Assembly: GCA_018389105.1 (NCBI GenBank)
Contig: JACATO010000612.1
Location: 1,026,501-1,090,500 of the forward strand
Source: Nautilus pompilius
Lineage: Eukaryota; Mollusca; Cephalopoda; Nautilida; Nautilidae
Reading direction: 5' to 3'
DNA length: 64,000 nucleotides
Part shown: positions 1-10,449 of the stretch, piece by piece
Position numbering within the stretch: position 1 is the first letter of the stretch
Layout of the letters: each line of letters opens with the position of its first letter
Made by a program: the position numbers and the translations under genes
Notes under the pieces: model-generated
Databases searched by the model: none
What the model was told of the DNA's origin: nothing
The model's input: the letters and a program-made list of their open reading frames with translations, nothing else

Positions 1-720
1 CTGCAATAATGCAAATGGTCTATGTATTTTATGCTCAAACTAAAAGTTGACCATAAAGTTACTTCCTGCAGTTAGCTGCTCATCTCTCCAAAACCATAAC
101 ATGTTATATGCAAAGTGGAACAGCGCCTAATATAATGCTGCAGAGGTAGCTGGTACTGGACTGCAACCTAGGTAACAATCAATGGAGGATGTATGCCATG
201 CCTAATTAATTTGCAAATGCTGTTCTTATTTACCATTATCTCTGCACTTTTCCTAATTGCTACCGGAATATCAAATTACCTCACACAGACCCATTATTTA
301 TTTATAAACAGCCACATGTATGTGATCAGTAGTTGTTCTGAGCTCTGTCCTGTCCCACCCTGACCCTGTGCGCTTACACAAGTGGTAACAGAGAATGCAT
401 TCCAAGAGTTTGCAAATATTGCCCCCTGGAAGCATCACTTACACTGTGTGACATCCCACCAGAATAAAAAAAAAAAAAAAACTCATTCTGAAAACTAATG
501 CAGTAACAGTAACAAATCCGGCTGACAACACCATTATATACTTGAAACGAACAAAACTTTAGTAACATCCTGCTAAACTGGCTCAATTCATCACTGCAGT
601 AACTGTTCACAATGTCCACTGCCAGGAAGAGTTTCCAGGCCCCCCACAACACGACATGTGGTACAGAACCTGCAGCATCACATTCACTGATGCGGAAAAG
701 CCTGACAAGTTCTGGGCGAC
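1..720. other. No gene recognised
   Basis: No supported exon was found on either strand. There is an A-run near 467-480 and otherwise unique-looking AT-rich sequence. A long minus-strand open frame enters from the neighbouring minisatellite, but it has no splice or codon signals of its own here. Confidence 0.6.
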
Positions 721-738
721 CTTGGATGGGGGAGGGGG

Positions 739-1690
739 GAGAAACTGCTGTTGTTTGTAAGCAAACCGGACACGGGACAGCTCCACAGGCTCGCACGAGG
801 AGAGGGGAGAAACTGCTGTTGTTTGTAAGCAAACCAGACACGGGACAGCTCCAGAGGCTCGCACGAGGAGGGGGTGAGGGGAGAAACTGCTGTTGTTTGT
901 AAGCAAACCAGACACGGGACAGCTCCAGAGGCTCGCACGAGGAGGGGGTGAGGGTGGGGGGGAGAAACTGCTGTTGTTTGTAAGCAAACCGGACACGGGA
1001 CAGCTCCACAGGCTCGCACGAGGAAAGGGTGGGGGGAGAAACTGCTGTTGTTTGTAAGCAAACCAGACACGGGACAGCTCCACAGGCTCGCACGAGGAGA
1101 GGGTGAGGGGAGAAACTGCTGTTGTTTGTAAGCAAACCAGACACGGGACAGCTCCAGAGGCTCGCACGAGGAGAGGGTGAGGGTGGGGGTGGGGGGAGAA
1201 ACTGCTGTTGTTTGTAAGCAAACCAGACACGGGACAGCTCCACAGGCTCGCACGAGGAGAGGGTGGGGGTGGGGGGAGAAACTGCTGTTGTTTGTAAGCA
1301 AACCGGACACGGGACAGCTCCACAGGCTCGCACGAGGAGAGGGTGGGGGGGGGAGAAACTGCTGTTGTTTGTAAGCAAACCGGACACGGGACAGCTCCAG
1401 AGGCTCGCACGAGGAGGGGGTGAGGGTGGGGGGAGAAACTGCTGTTGTTTGTAAGCAAACCGGACACGGGACAGCTCCACAGGCTCGCACGAGGAAAGGG
1501 TGGGGGGAGAAACTGCTGTTGTTTGTAAGCAAACCGGACACGGGACAGCTCCACAGGCTCGCACGAGGAAAGGGTGGGGGGAGAAACTGCTGTTGTTTGT
1601 AAGCAAACCAGACACGGGACAGCTCCAGAGGCTCGCACGAGGAGAGGGTGGGGGTGGGGGGAGAAACTGCTGTTGTTTGTAAGCAAACCC
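739..1690. repeat. G-rich minisatellite, about 13 units of 68-86 bp
   Basis: Thirteen units begin with GAGAAACTGCTGTTG at about 739, 807, 881, 962, 1036, 1110, 1196, 1276, 1353, 1433, 1507, 1581 and 1661. Each then has a constant core (GTAAGCAAACC, CACGGGACAGCTCCA, GGCTCGCACGAGGA) and a variable G-rich tail. Unit lengths are mostly 68, 74, 80 or 86 bp, so the tail grows in hexamer steps (GGTGAG/GGTGGG type); single units of 77 and 81 also occur. Core differences are few (CACAGG or CAGAGG; ACCGGA or ACCAGA), so the array is young or homogenised. Long open frames on both strands arise because most unit lengths are 2 modulo 3 and no unit has a stop; they are not genes. A degenerate end piece continues to about 1716. 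Confidence 0.97.
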
Positions 1691-1716
1691 AGACTCACAC
1701 GAGGAGGGGCTGAGGG

Positions 1717-2229
1717 ATAATGTCGGGTCGGAAGTGAGGTGTCACAATAGCCTCAGTGTTGTAAAATCTGCAAACTCCAGGAAACGCACCCTGCCACACC
1801 ACAGATGCGACTTCATGGTCACCAAGAAACACTGGGAGTAGTAGGGAAATACCACCCACACACACACACACACCAACAGCATCAAGGACAGCAGTCCCAT
1901 TCACCCCCCCCGGTAAGTTATAACCAGTCGTCTGAACCGCACAAATCTTTTAATCCGATTTAATTCCACGGCGAAAACCTGGAACATCCCGCGGGCTCTT
2001 ATAATACCTCAGCAGTTTTCGTTTTTCAGTATAAAAACAACAACAACAACAACAATCCCCAATCCGATTTTTCAAGTTACCCACTTACGGTAAAATAGAA
2101 AAAAATAAAATAAAATAGATATTAAGTTCCCCCGTTATACGAACGAGTTAGGGGTGGCATCGTCTGAAATATCCATCAGTGCGTGTGTCGGGACAAGGTC
2201 CAAAAAAAAAAAAAAATATAAGATTAGAA
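1717..2229. other. No gene recognised; simple repeats
   Basis: This stretch holds a short (CA)n at about 1857-1873, a (CAA)n-like run near 2038-2055 and A-runs. No supported exon was found. Confidence 0.5.
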
Positions 2230-2720
2230 GCGAAGGCGACAGGTAAGGGTGTCGGTAATCAGGTACCGCGGACGGACGGGTCAAATACAAAACCTGTACA
2301 GGAAACCGAAACAATTACATAGACACGGATTTTGGGCAGTAACTATTTTTTTAAAGCTTCTAGAATTTTTTTTTTTTTTTTAAAGAAGAGAGAGGAGGGT
2401 GTGTGTGTGGAAACCCTCCCCCCCCAATAAGAACCGGGAGACTCAACATGTAAAAAGGGGGAATAGAGAGAGAGAGAGAGGTCACGCAGACGCCGCGTGG
2501 ACTTTCCTCCACCAAACCCACCTTCGATCTCGGCTTTCCTCTTTAAATAAAACTCCCATAGGTTCGTCTGCGGGGGAACCGCTGTGGAACCACCCGAAAA
2601 CCTGACGCCGCAGCGAAACCTGTTCTCCGCGACCCGCAGAACTCGGAGCGCGCGATACATGTCACCAGCGGGGCAAGAAGAGACCGTTCGGTTTCAGTCC
2701 AAGCCGCCGCCACACACCGA
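2230..2720. promoter_or_regulatory. CpG-rich block, candidate promoter region
   Basis: The sequence changes from AT-rich, CpG-poor surroundings to a block with many CpGs (for example CCGCGGACGGACGG near 2266 and GAGCGCGCGATACATG near 2646). It surrounds the candidate minus-strand first exon at 2522-2660. A promoter role is inferred from composition and from that start codon; no TATA box was identified. Confidence 0.4.
2522..2660 (-). CDS. Candidate first coding exon of a mitochondrial protein gene (unidentified)
   Basis: Read on the minus strand, an ATG at 2660 opens a 46-codon frame ending at a GAAG|GTGGGT donor (exon end 2522, phase 1). The peptide starts MYRALRVLRVAENRF and ends FYLKRKAEIE. 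Its first 20 residues are rich in Arg and hydrophobics with almost no acidic residues, as expected of a mitochondrial targeting presequence. The exon lies in a CpG-rich block, which fits a promoter-proximal position. Later exons would lie to the left, partly outside the window; I found no convincing second exon between 1 and 2520. I do not recognise the protein. A chance open frame in GC-rich DNA remains possible. Confidence 0.4.
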
Positions 2721-3191
2721 GGAAGGGTCGGGTAACTCTGTACATATATATTTTAAGAGTTGTCTATCCTTGGATGCCCCCCCCCACCCCGACAAAACTG
2801 AAGAAAACGTCAGCTGTGGTTGGTTACCTGCTTAAAAAAAAAAAAAAAAAAAAAAAATCCTCTCAGCCTCGGATGTGCTGTAATAAACACATTTCCAAAA
2901 AAAGGTTTACAGAATCTTGTGAAGATAAAACAAAATTATATTTTTCTCAGGCATATTTGTAGATTTATACAAATTTGGACCACAACTTGATCTTTGTGTA
3001 TGCCTGCGCATCATGTACCTTTGGCGTTGATAAGCAATATTTGGAGGAAAAAAAAAGAGAAAAGAGAGAAGCAGTCACAAGGCCACACCTTACCTTCCAG
3101 CTGCTTGCATCAGGTGGGAGGACCACTCAAGGGCTTTCCCAACCGTATCTAGGTAAATTGCTTGGCCAGCCCAACATCCTCCCCTTCTAGC

Positions 3192-3260
3192 TCACTCCTG
3201 TGAGATGATGTCCTTAGCATCTTGAGAGTACAGGGCAGGATTGGCCAAGAAGATTGGTGA
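3192..3260 (-). CDS. Candidate terminal exon, unidentified minus-strand gene
   Basis: On the minus strand, a possible acceptor (CCCTTCAAG) precedes 22 codons and a TGA at 3194-3192. The peptide begins SPIFLANPALYSQDAK and has no obvious low-complexity bias. An in-frame stop lies only a few codons upstream of the acceptor, so the piece is coding only if spliced. Entry phase is 0, compatible with the candidate start exon at 6285-6308. The acceptor tract is short and the exon is small, so this is a weak call. Confidence 0.25.
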   Translation of the reverse strand, partial: SPIFLANPALYSQDAKDIISQE

Positions 3261-3797
3261 CTTGAAGGGATTTTAAGTGATGGATGCATTGCTTTGTCTG
3301 AAAATAGTTAGGAAAGCAAAAATTCACATACAGGTTAAAAAGGTCTGGAAACAAATACAGGTGCAATTCCTGTTGCTCTTTTGCATTTCTTATTTTCAAA
3401 ATGAATCAAAACATTTCCCGTTTTTGTTTTTCTCTAGGCGCTATAATAAAGTGACAAATGATCAACATAAAAGATGGATTACCTGTAACTTAAAAAAAAT
3501 ATACCTTCTGACAACTTCTTTAGAAAAATATAATCAAGAAAGATGTAGGGACTCAAGCACTAAAAATTAAGGCTCCCACTTTCCTCAATCTCCCAAGATC
3601 ATGAGTGCAAGGTCTTTTGAGACTAAGATTTGCTGGTATGTATGTCATTTTCACACTGGTTAATTAATCTGGTTCAGCTTTTTTTACTGTAAGAAATAAT
3701 TAAAGATGAAACATTAAGTTTTACATTCACTTTTTATCTTTAATTTCAAATACACTCCAGGTACTTCTCATGGACTCCTGCACTGCACTTAGAAATA

Positions 3798-4970
3798 CAG
3801 AGTGATTCAGATGAAACACCATGATCTTACACATTTATTATTATTAAAAAAAAACAAACTATTAATGAGACAAACATAAAACTGGTATATACCATTATAC
3901 AGGAGAAGTCTAAAATTGTGTCCACGTTTTGTTTAGATGGAAAATATGATGGGAAAGAGTGCCTATGCAGCAGAATACAAAACTTGCTGAGTGGTTTATT
4001 GAGACACAGGAAGCAGTTCCTTTCCCATTGGGCCCCAAACTGTAAGTCCATTTATCTGTTTGTTCAGCAATTTTGGAACATGGACAATAGGTGTGAACTA
4101 ACCAAACATTACCAATGAAATGGGGAAAAATAGTTTCCACGTGTTTGAGTCCTTGAAAGAAAGAGACTGTTGTTTGTCAGTGGAGATAGACATGTTAACC
4201 CCCCCCCCTGGATAATCCTTTAAAAAAACTTTAAACATTTCCATATGAAATTCCTGTTATGCGGGTAAAAGAAAGTGCCCCAACCTTTGGTGAAAGGTTT
4301 TTGAAGTTGGAAGCTGATCCTTCTGTTCTTGACATGTTTGATGTTTTGGCAAGGTGTACTTGTAACTTGGCTGGCGACAGCAGACAAAATAAGATTTTGG
4401 ACGCTTAAAACTTGTGTTATGAGATCAACAGAAGGCCCAGATTTTAGTCTGGTGCTCCTTCTCCAAATTGCCAAATAGAAAGTAATAGGGCCTTTCTTTT
4501 TTAAATAGTCACGTTGATGGTAATGCGTACTTGGAAATATTACAGAGACAGTATTTTTTTGTGGAATTACAACGTCAGCGTTTTTTTACGAAATGCCAAT
4601 GGTGTTCAATAAGATGATGCCTCAAAAACGGTTCTCTGTACGCTTTGATGAAGGTATCTCCTGGCTGCCGCCGACAAGCCCAGGGACCTTAATTCGTGCG
4701 ACTTCTTATTGGGGTCCTTTAAGGATTGAATCTATCAGGTGCCCCTCACCCCAAAGGACTGTCAACAACCAGAAAACAATGATCCGGGATTACACACTTC
4801 ATATTAGTCGAGACACTTTGGGAAAAGTCGTTCGTGGACATGTGCTATATTGAAAACACATCCTTACACGAAACAACTTTACACTTTCCACCGTATAGGG
4901 GCAGATGCGAGTTATCGGTTTGGCAGAATAAACGTGTAAAATCATGGTGTTTGATCAGATGAATACTGTT
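3798..4970 (+). mobile_element. Decayed mariner-type DNA transposon
   Basis: Imperfect terminal inverted repeats flank the region. The left end begins CAGAGTGATTCAGATG and contains AAACACCATGATCTTACAC after a TA. The right end, read in reverse complement, gives ACAGTATTCATC, then AAACACCATGATTTTACAC. Inside, near 4600-4760, the plus strand contains a frameshifted remnant of a mariner transposase C-terminal half. FNKMMPQKRFSVRFDE resembles the family's FQQD-AP-H region, and after a frameshift RDLNSCDFLLGSFKD resembles the SPDLxPCDFFLWGxLK block around the last catalytic acid. Several stops and shifts show it is dead. The right target duplication has decayed. Confidence 0.65.
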
Positions 4971-5236
4971 GTGTGCCATGTCATCGATAAGCCACCAGTT
5001 CTGCAAAGTATTCAACAACAATCATAAAAAAGAAGAAGAGAGAGACCTATATATAAAATGGAGCCGACTTTTGATTCATCCCTCAGGCTGCACAGACCAC
5101 CAGCAGCTGCCACAACTTTATTTGCAGGTGGGTACTGAAAGATCACGGGCAACATCTTGTTTGACGACAGGTGAGCTTCAAAGGAATTTCCAATACAGAA
5201 GGCAAAACGAATTTGTTTCCAAATCCAGTAATTACA

Positions 5237-5237
5237 G

Positions 5238-5265
<28 letters not shown>
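5237..5265. repeat. (CA)n microsatellite
   Basis: About 14 perfect CA dinucleotides are followed by a pyrimidine-rich stretch. Confidence 0.95.
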
Positions 5266-5268
<3 letters not shown>

Positions 5269-5326
5269 CCTCCATCCTCTTTAAGCTATAGCCACAAAAT
5301 GTCGGGAATTAGGTAGTTCATTTACC

Positions 5327-5623
5327 CTACAGCAAGACCACCCCTTTATTTAGGATCAGGTGGCGGCCGGCTTCTGCCGCCCTACGGAATCTGTACAACT
5401 TCTCGTGTAATTTGTTTTCTTCTGACGGTTCGAAATTCTTGTTGATCGAATATCGACCTTTGGTAGCTTTACACGTGAACCACCCGATTCGCCGCCCACA
5501 GACAGACAGACAGCCCAGCCCAGCCCAGCCCAGCCACGTTTCACTCGACGACTCGTTTATCACGACGATCTTCAACGAGTCCAGATCGCTCTGGGACGCG
5601 CACAGATCTCCTGATCGCGCCAT
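5327..5623 (-). CDS. Candidate start exon or short protein in CpG island (unidentified)
   Basis: On the minus strand an ATG at 5623, with purine at -3 and G at +4, opens 98 codons to a stop at 5327. The first part, MARSGDLCASQSDLDSLKIV, is protein-like. Further on, the frame crosses a tandem GGGCT run and reads GWAGLGCLSVC, which looks non-coding. The real exon may therefore end before that, for example at a GA|GTGAAA donor near residue 27. It sits in a CpG-rich block with an inverted CCAAT (near 5748) and a CACGTG E-box (near 5707) upstream in its own orientation. I do not recognise the product. It may share a promoter with the candidate exon at 6308. Confidence 0.3.
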   Translation of the reverse strand: MARSGDLCASQSDLDSLKIVVINESSSETWLGWAGLGCLSVCGRRIGWFTCKATKGRYSINKNFEPSEENKLHEKLYRFRRAAEAGRHLILNKGVVLL

Positions 5624-6470
5624 GTCCAATGCCAGAGCACACCGGATAATCTTGCCACCACCATCCACCCGTCACCCCACACACACACACCCCTCCCCCG
5701 GCTAAGCACGTGTCCCGGTGGGAGCTCCTCCCCCCCCCCAGAACCGACCAATCACCGCGAGCCGAAACCATGGCATGATCGGCCGGAGTGGGAAGGGGAG
5801 AAAGACGTGACGAACCGATAACGAAAACCCCCACAATCGAAATATCCCCCCCCCAACCCATCCCCCCGGGGCTCCTCTCGGTTTTTTCTTTCTCCCCCTT
5901 AAACGATAGCGAGAAGTGTAATGCGAAATACAAACATTAACAAAAAAAAAAAACAACAACAACAACAAAAACTTCCAGACGCCGCGATCCATTTGTCACG
6001 TCTGCCGGTAAAAAAAAAAACAACAACAAGAAAGGAAGAAAGACATCGGGGCATGACAATGCTCGGCGTTCATTAGGCGTGTGCTGCTTTTACCTGTTGT
6101 CGATCGGTGTCGCGGCGTTTCAGGTTGGTGAACTTAATTTCTTTTTCTATCCCCCCCACCACCAAAAAAAGAAAAAAAAAACGGAACTTATTTCTTCCGC
6201 TGAGGCGAATGGTTTTTGTTCGTCCGTCTCATCGCCGGCGGCTTCTTCGGTGTTGATTAGGAAAAAAAATCCCAGGTGAATTACCTGGTGGTCTGGAGCG
6301 GGTGCCATAATGAATCAATCCACGGTTGGAAGTCCTACAGATACCAGCAGCGGGCTGTTTTCTTCCTCCTGAACAGTGACTGCGGTACAGTACAGTCATT
6401 CGGCCGTGGTGTGGTGTCGCTTCCTTACTCTTGGACCGAATGACCTCTAGTGTTTTTGATCAATTAAGGT
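5330..6470. promoter_or_regulatory. CpG-rich block, candidate (possibly bidirectional) promoter
   Basis: This block is dense in CpG against CpG-poor flanks. It holds a CCAATCACCGCG segment near 5748 and a CACGTG motif near 5707. Two candidate minus-strand start codons (5623, 6308) lie in it. To its right, on the plus strand, is the desaturase, whose 5' exon must lie upstream of 10446, so this block could also drive that gene. That last point is inference only. Confidence 0.4.
6285..6308 (-). CDS. Candidate first coding exon MAPAPDHQ (unidentified gene)
   Basis: On the minus strand an ATG at 6308, with A at -3 and G at +4, is followed by eight codons (MAPAPDHQ) and a strong CAG|GTAATT donor; exon end 6285, phase 0. 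A TGA lies in frame three codons upstream, so this would be the true start. It lies in the CpG-rich block, which fits a first exon. The next exon would lie to the left; the candidate terminal exon at 3192-3260 has a matching phase. The exon is too short to identify a family. Confidence 0.35.
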
Positions 6471-6496
6471 AGAATCTCCCCCCCCCCATTGTGTCC

Positions 6497-6497
<1 letters not shown>

Positions 6498-6525
<28 letters not shown>
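6498..6525. repeat. (ATT)n microsatellite
   Basis: About nine perfect ATT units follow a C-run. Confidence 0.95.
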
Positions 6526-6527
<2 letters not shown>

Positions 6528-6572
6528 AATGCTTTCTTTCCAGTTTTCGAACTTAAATTATAAATTCGTCTG

Positions 6573-6740
6573 TTTCTCTCTCTCCCTCCCTCCCTTAATC
6601 TCTATCTCTCTCCCTTCCTCAGTCTCTCTCTCTCTCTCTCCCTTCCTCAGTCTCTCCCTCAATCTCTCAGTCTCTCCCTTCCTCAGTCTCTCTCTCTCTC
6701 TCCCTCCCTCAGTCTCTCCCTTCCTCCCTCCCTCCCTCCT
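6573..6740. repeat. Polypyrimidine CT-rich tract
   Basis: About 170 bases are almost purely C and T on the plus strand, made of CTCTCT and CCCTCCCTTCCTCAGT variants. A plus-strand open frame through it is a low-complexity artefact. Confidence 0.95.
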
Positions 6741-7085
6741 ACTCGTAGTCGAATCTTGTCCCCTATCACTGGCGGGCCCTCATGTTCTTCAGGGTGGCTG
6801 GCACGTTACACGTAGTCTCAATGATCGTCTGGTGCCTAGAATGACACCTATTAATACTGTTCCAACCACCGCCGCACCCATCCTGTGCCACGAGAGAATG
6901 ACTCCCTCCATACATCCAACTTGCCCCTAGCTAGATTTAAAATTAAACAGCTTAATGCTGCCGTTTCTCTCCACCATCACCAGCGAAGCTAGTAAACTCC
7001 CGCAGATCGCTTCACAGTCACCTTCCTCTAATTTCTTCTTATATGGCGATCTTAACTTAAATGAACACCTCAGTCCATAGTTTTT

Positions 7086-7131
7086 ATATTATTATTATTA
7101 TATTATTATTATTATTATTGTTATTATTATT
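7086..7131. repeat. (ATT)n microsatellite, interrupted
   Basis: ATT repeats with a few single-base interruptions. No gene was seen between this and about 8270. Confidence 0.95.
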
Positions 7132-8269
7132 TACCATATATTATCTGTTTTCAATCCTAACCTAACTTGAACACATTTATTAAACTCGTACGCGTGCATT
7201 TCCCATTCATTCAGAGGCCGCCAACTTTTGTTTTTGAATATCAAAAGTTGAACTTAATTGATAATTGTCTTGGAATTTATGACTAAGAAATCTGCTGAGA
7301 TAGGTGAACAGACCAGAACAGAACGAGACTGTTAGTGACCCCCCCCCCCTTGAATGTCCCCCCCCACACACACACACACACACTGTTGTATGTTGTGAGG
7401 CTCTTGCCTTTGCACTCAAGTGGAAGAAATTGTATTAGTTCATTTTCAATTTTCAAAAAATAAATTTAAAAAAATTTTTTTTTTTTTTGTTTTTTAGGAA
7501 GAATACCCCTAACCATAACCCTAAACACCCAGTGGGCTTTCCTGAAGAATCCTGCCTTAGGTACAGTCATCATAAATAGGTACTCCATCCTGTTTTGCTA
7601 ATATTTCTCAATTGGTGCACTCTCTAGTACGTACTATGTACTGTGCTGTGGCTGTTTCTGGGAAATGGTTTTTTAAGTTTTCGTTCTTCGTGAATTTAAA
7701 AGTGTGTGTTAATTATGAAGCACGTAGCGGATTCTTCGGAACAGTTGCTGGAACATCTAGTAATTGATCTTTATCTGCTGGGTTTTCTAACAAGCAGTTT
7801 TCCATGCCTTGTCCTCAATAAATGGATGAGAGAAGGCCTAACAGATGTCACCTTGTGTGTGGGGTTTGCCAGAAGTTAAAGTGGTACTTGCTGACATTAT
7901 CCTACATGATTGGAGAGTCTACCATCAGTGCAGTTGTGTATCGGAATATGCATCAGATGTATCTGGTACATAGATGCTGCATGATTTATCAGTTACATTC
8001 TCAGCAAGACAGCACCATCTGAATTTGGCAGATAAGTACAAGTGGGCATTCTTTGATAAGACCCTCCAACAAGTGTCTTCAAAATCTCTAAATTTACCCC
8101 CTTGTTGTTTGTAATTATGGGGATACTTAAGGATGTATTTTGCACTGCCCATCCTTATTCTAAGAGAGATTGGTTAAGAATCACTCTCTTGTCTAAAACA
8201 TTGCAGCATGTGCATAAAAGTGGGGCATCTGAGCAACAGTGAACAGAAAAGTGGATGTGTTGAATGTTA

Positions 8270-9330
8270 GTTTAGTTTGAAAGACCACTTATTTTGATGA
8301 CACACTTTCAATCTTTCCATTTGGGTGGTGCCTAAGAGTTGAAGGTTGCCCATCATGAATCCATGATTTTGTTTGGGGCCTAGTAGATGTGGCAGGCCCC
8401 AAGTATCACTACATCTGTTACATGAGCTTTATTCACATATTAAAAAGTTGAAAAATAAAATGCAAAACATGGGTACCTATATATTGGCAGGTATGGTATT
8501 ACTAAAGAATGACTTAAATAACATCCTAGTCTGCTCCTAGACTTAAAAAGAATAAATTAAAGAGGTAAAATCCCAGGTACTTGGCTGCATAGTTTCTTGC
8601 ATTTGCTGTAATTTTTCTAGTGTTGACAAAATACTGAGGTTACTCACATCTAAAGGCTAGAAGCTGGGATGGCCTGTCCCGAAGTCACTGCCAACCTGGG
8701 CATCCAAAGGGGACTGATTTCAGTAAACCCGAAGTGCCAGAGACACATCAAAATAAGGTTGACCATCCTTACTAATTAAACTCCATGTTGGTTTGGTACT
8801 TGTAGGATCAGTTCAATACTGGAAATTTTGTGCAAGGTTCATAGCCACTTCCTGGTTGAGTCAAAATTTTTATCCAAGTGCATAAGAAAGCTTAGCTGCA
8901 GTGGATTTGACTTCAGGTGTGATGGATGATGGTATCGATGAATCCTGTTCTGCTGCACAGGGTTACTGTCAACAGAAATGGTATCAGCTGGAAACTGTCT
9001 CCATGTTGTTGTCTGGTTTGCTGAAGAACTGTTGTCCCTTTAAGAATTTAAGTAGGCCTTTGGTAGGATAGATGTTCTTACGAAGCGATGCTTGGCCAGT
9101 CTAAATGTTCTGGGATCTTCTGCATGCTGACAACATCAATGTACTACTGTCTGTCTCAAGTTCCCCAGACCTGACCCTTATTAAATGCCCTTGGGGTTAG
9201 ATGATTGCCATGTAGTTTCTTAGATACCTGAACCTTCTTTGGGCATTACAGGAAGAAGGAACATCCCTGGTTGTTGACATGGGTCTCATGTTCACTTGTG
9301 GCACTCTCACAAGGTACTAGACCTCAAATG
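8270..9330 (+). pseudogene. Probable fossil of a Tc1/mariner transposase
   Basis: Short stretches in changing frames recall the order of a Tc1 transposase. Around 8290-8390 there is a block like SDESRF ... VWG (reading HDFVWG-like). Around 9150-9200 the frame reads SSPDLTLIKCPWG, close to the family's SPDLxPIExxW motif. Around 9240-9310 a tail ends in LTRY, as Tc1 proteins often do. Stops and frameshifts are frequent and I found no clear terminal repeats, so this is a tentative call. Confidence 0.35.
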
Positions 9331-10206
9331 TTTCAGGATTTTTTCCTACCACATTTTCAAATCTGTGTAACTTTCTGTATAAAAAAAACAAAATATGCTG
9401 TTATATCTATTTTTGAAATGCTGTCTCCAAGACTTATCCAGATCTGGTGCCTTAAGTCATTACTGTGGGTGTTAGCAAAACTTCTAACCAAATACTGAAT
9501 GCCATCTGTAGTTCTGGTATATTTCTTAAGACTGCAGAAACTTAAAGGAAAAACAGAGAACTCACCCAATTTCTTTGACTCGGTTGCTTTTGTAACCATA
9601 GATTTTTTTTTCGTTCTTTGATTACATCATTGTCTAAAATGGTATACATCTAATGAGGTCATGTAGTGCCATGATCGTCACTAGCAGGCAGTGCCTGGCA
9701 CTTTTGTCTTCAGCAGGAAATGGAAAGCTTTTACTGGAATGCCTCTGTTTAACTGTAGGAAGAAAATGGAATGCCTGGAGAAAACCCATGCTGACAAACT
9801 GGTAGAGGAGAATGAGAAGAAGCCATGCTATGGGAGTTTCTCCAAACCAAGTTGGTCTCCATTGGAGATGTAATAGCAGGCCATTATATCTGTACTTTGC
9901 TATAAGGCCAGGTGCTAGTGAGTAAATTTATTATGATCCTAAACATTGTTGGAACATAACTTTTTTTTTAAAGAGTATACTTTGAATAATCTAGTCAACT
10001 TCCTTCCCAATCATCTCCAAACTTAACCCTAATTTATCTAGTCAGAACTTGCTGCATATTAAACAAGTTTATTCCTTTGAATTTGCTCTGACCTATTAAG
10101 TTTCTTTTTCTGTGTTAAAATAACACCCACCTACTATATATTATAATTGTTGTATGTCAAACCCTTAATGGAAAAAATTAACATCCTGCTTTTTTTTATG
10201 CGGTTT

Positions 10207-10300
10207 GCATGAAGCACTGTGGGAATCAAACTTGGGCCCTTTACTGTAGCAGTCCAGTAGTTCACAACTGATTCATGACACCACCCTTAGCCCTTTCAGT
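10207..10300 (-). mobile_element. SINE head, tRNA-derived
   Basis: Read on the minus strand, this has an A-box-like segment (GGTGTCATGAATCAG), then CTACTGGACTGCTACAGTA, AAGGGCCCAAG and a B-box-like TTTGATTCCC. The same order occurs at about 18.8, 23.1 and 56.2 kb. A related body fragment (GAGAAAACCCATGCTGAC) lies nearby at about 9775-9860. Confidence 0.6.
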
Positions 10301-10410
10301 TAGAAAAACTGTAAAGCTGTTTATTTTAATATCTTTATTAGCAAATTTAAGGAAAATTCTTTACTTCAGAGAAATGCGTGTCAGAAGAAGTTACTAAGAA
10401 GCCAAAATTG

Positions 10411-10447
10411 AAATTATTTTTTTGTTTTGTTTTTAAAGTTTTTCCAG
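10411..10447 (+). promoter_or_regulatory. 3' splice site before the desaturase coding exon
   Basis: A long T-rich tract ends in TTTTTCCAG at 10447, directly before CTATGCAGG. This is a good acceptor and implies at least one 5' exon upstream that is non-coding, because the first in-frame ATG lies two bases into the new exon. Confidence 0.65.
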
Positions 10448-10449
10448 CT

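Noticed and set aside
374..1698. Open frames of more than 280 codons on the minus strand (NNSSFSPHP/QTTAVSPP repeats)
   Set aside because: They are the G-rich minisatellite read in rotating frames; the same unit is open in several frames on both strands and shows no start or splice logic.
4220..4474. Minus-strand candidate exon with a protein-like reading
   Set aside because: It lies inside the mariner element defined by inverted repeats at 3798 and 4970 and has no matching donor.
4593..4853. Plus-strand frame of 86 codons as a host gene
   Set aside because: Its parts, with a frameshift, match the order of mariner transposase motifs, so it is a transposon remnant.
5012..5316. Frames on both strands around the (CA)n run, and a possible plus-strand exon at about 5129-5170
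   Set aside because: Splice-like sites exist on both strands, but no frame has codon bias or family resemblance; possibly 5' UTR, not supportable.
6529..6930. 133-codon plus-strand frame rich in SLSLPP
   Set aside because: It is a translation of the CT-rich low-complexity tract.
10378..10449. Upstream extension of the desaturase frame with a GTG start
   Set aside because: There is no ATG; the segment is the polypyrimidine tract of a 3' splice site.
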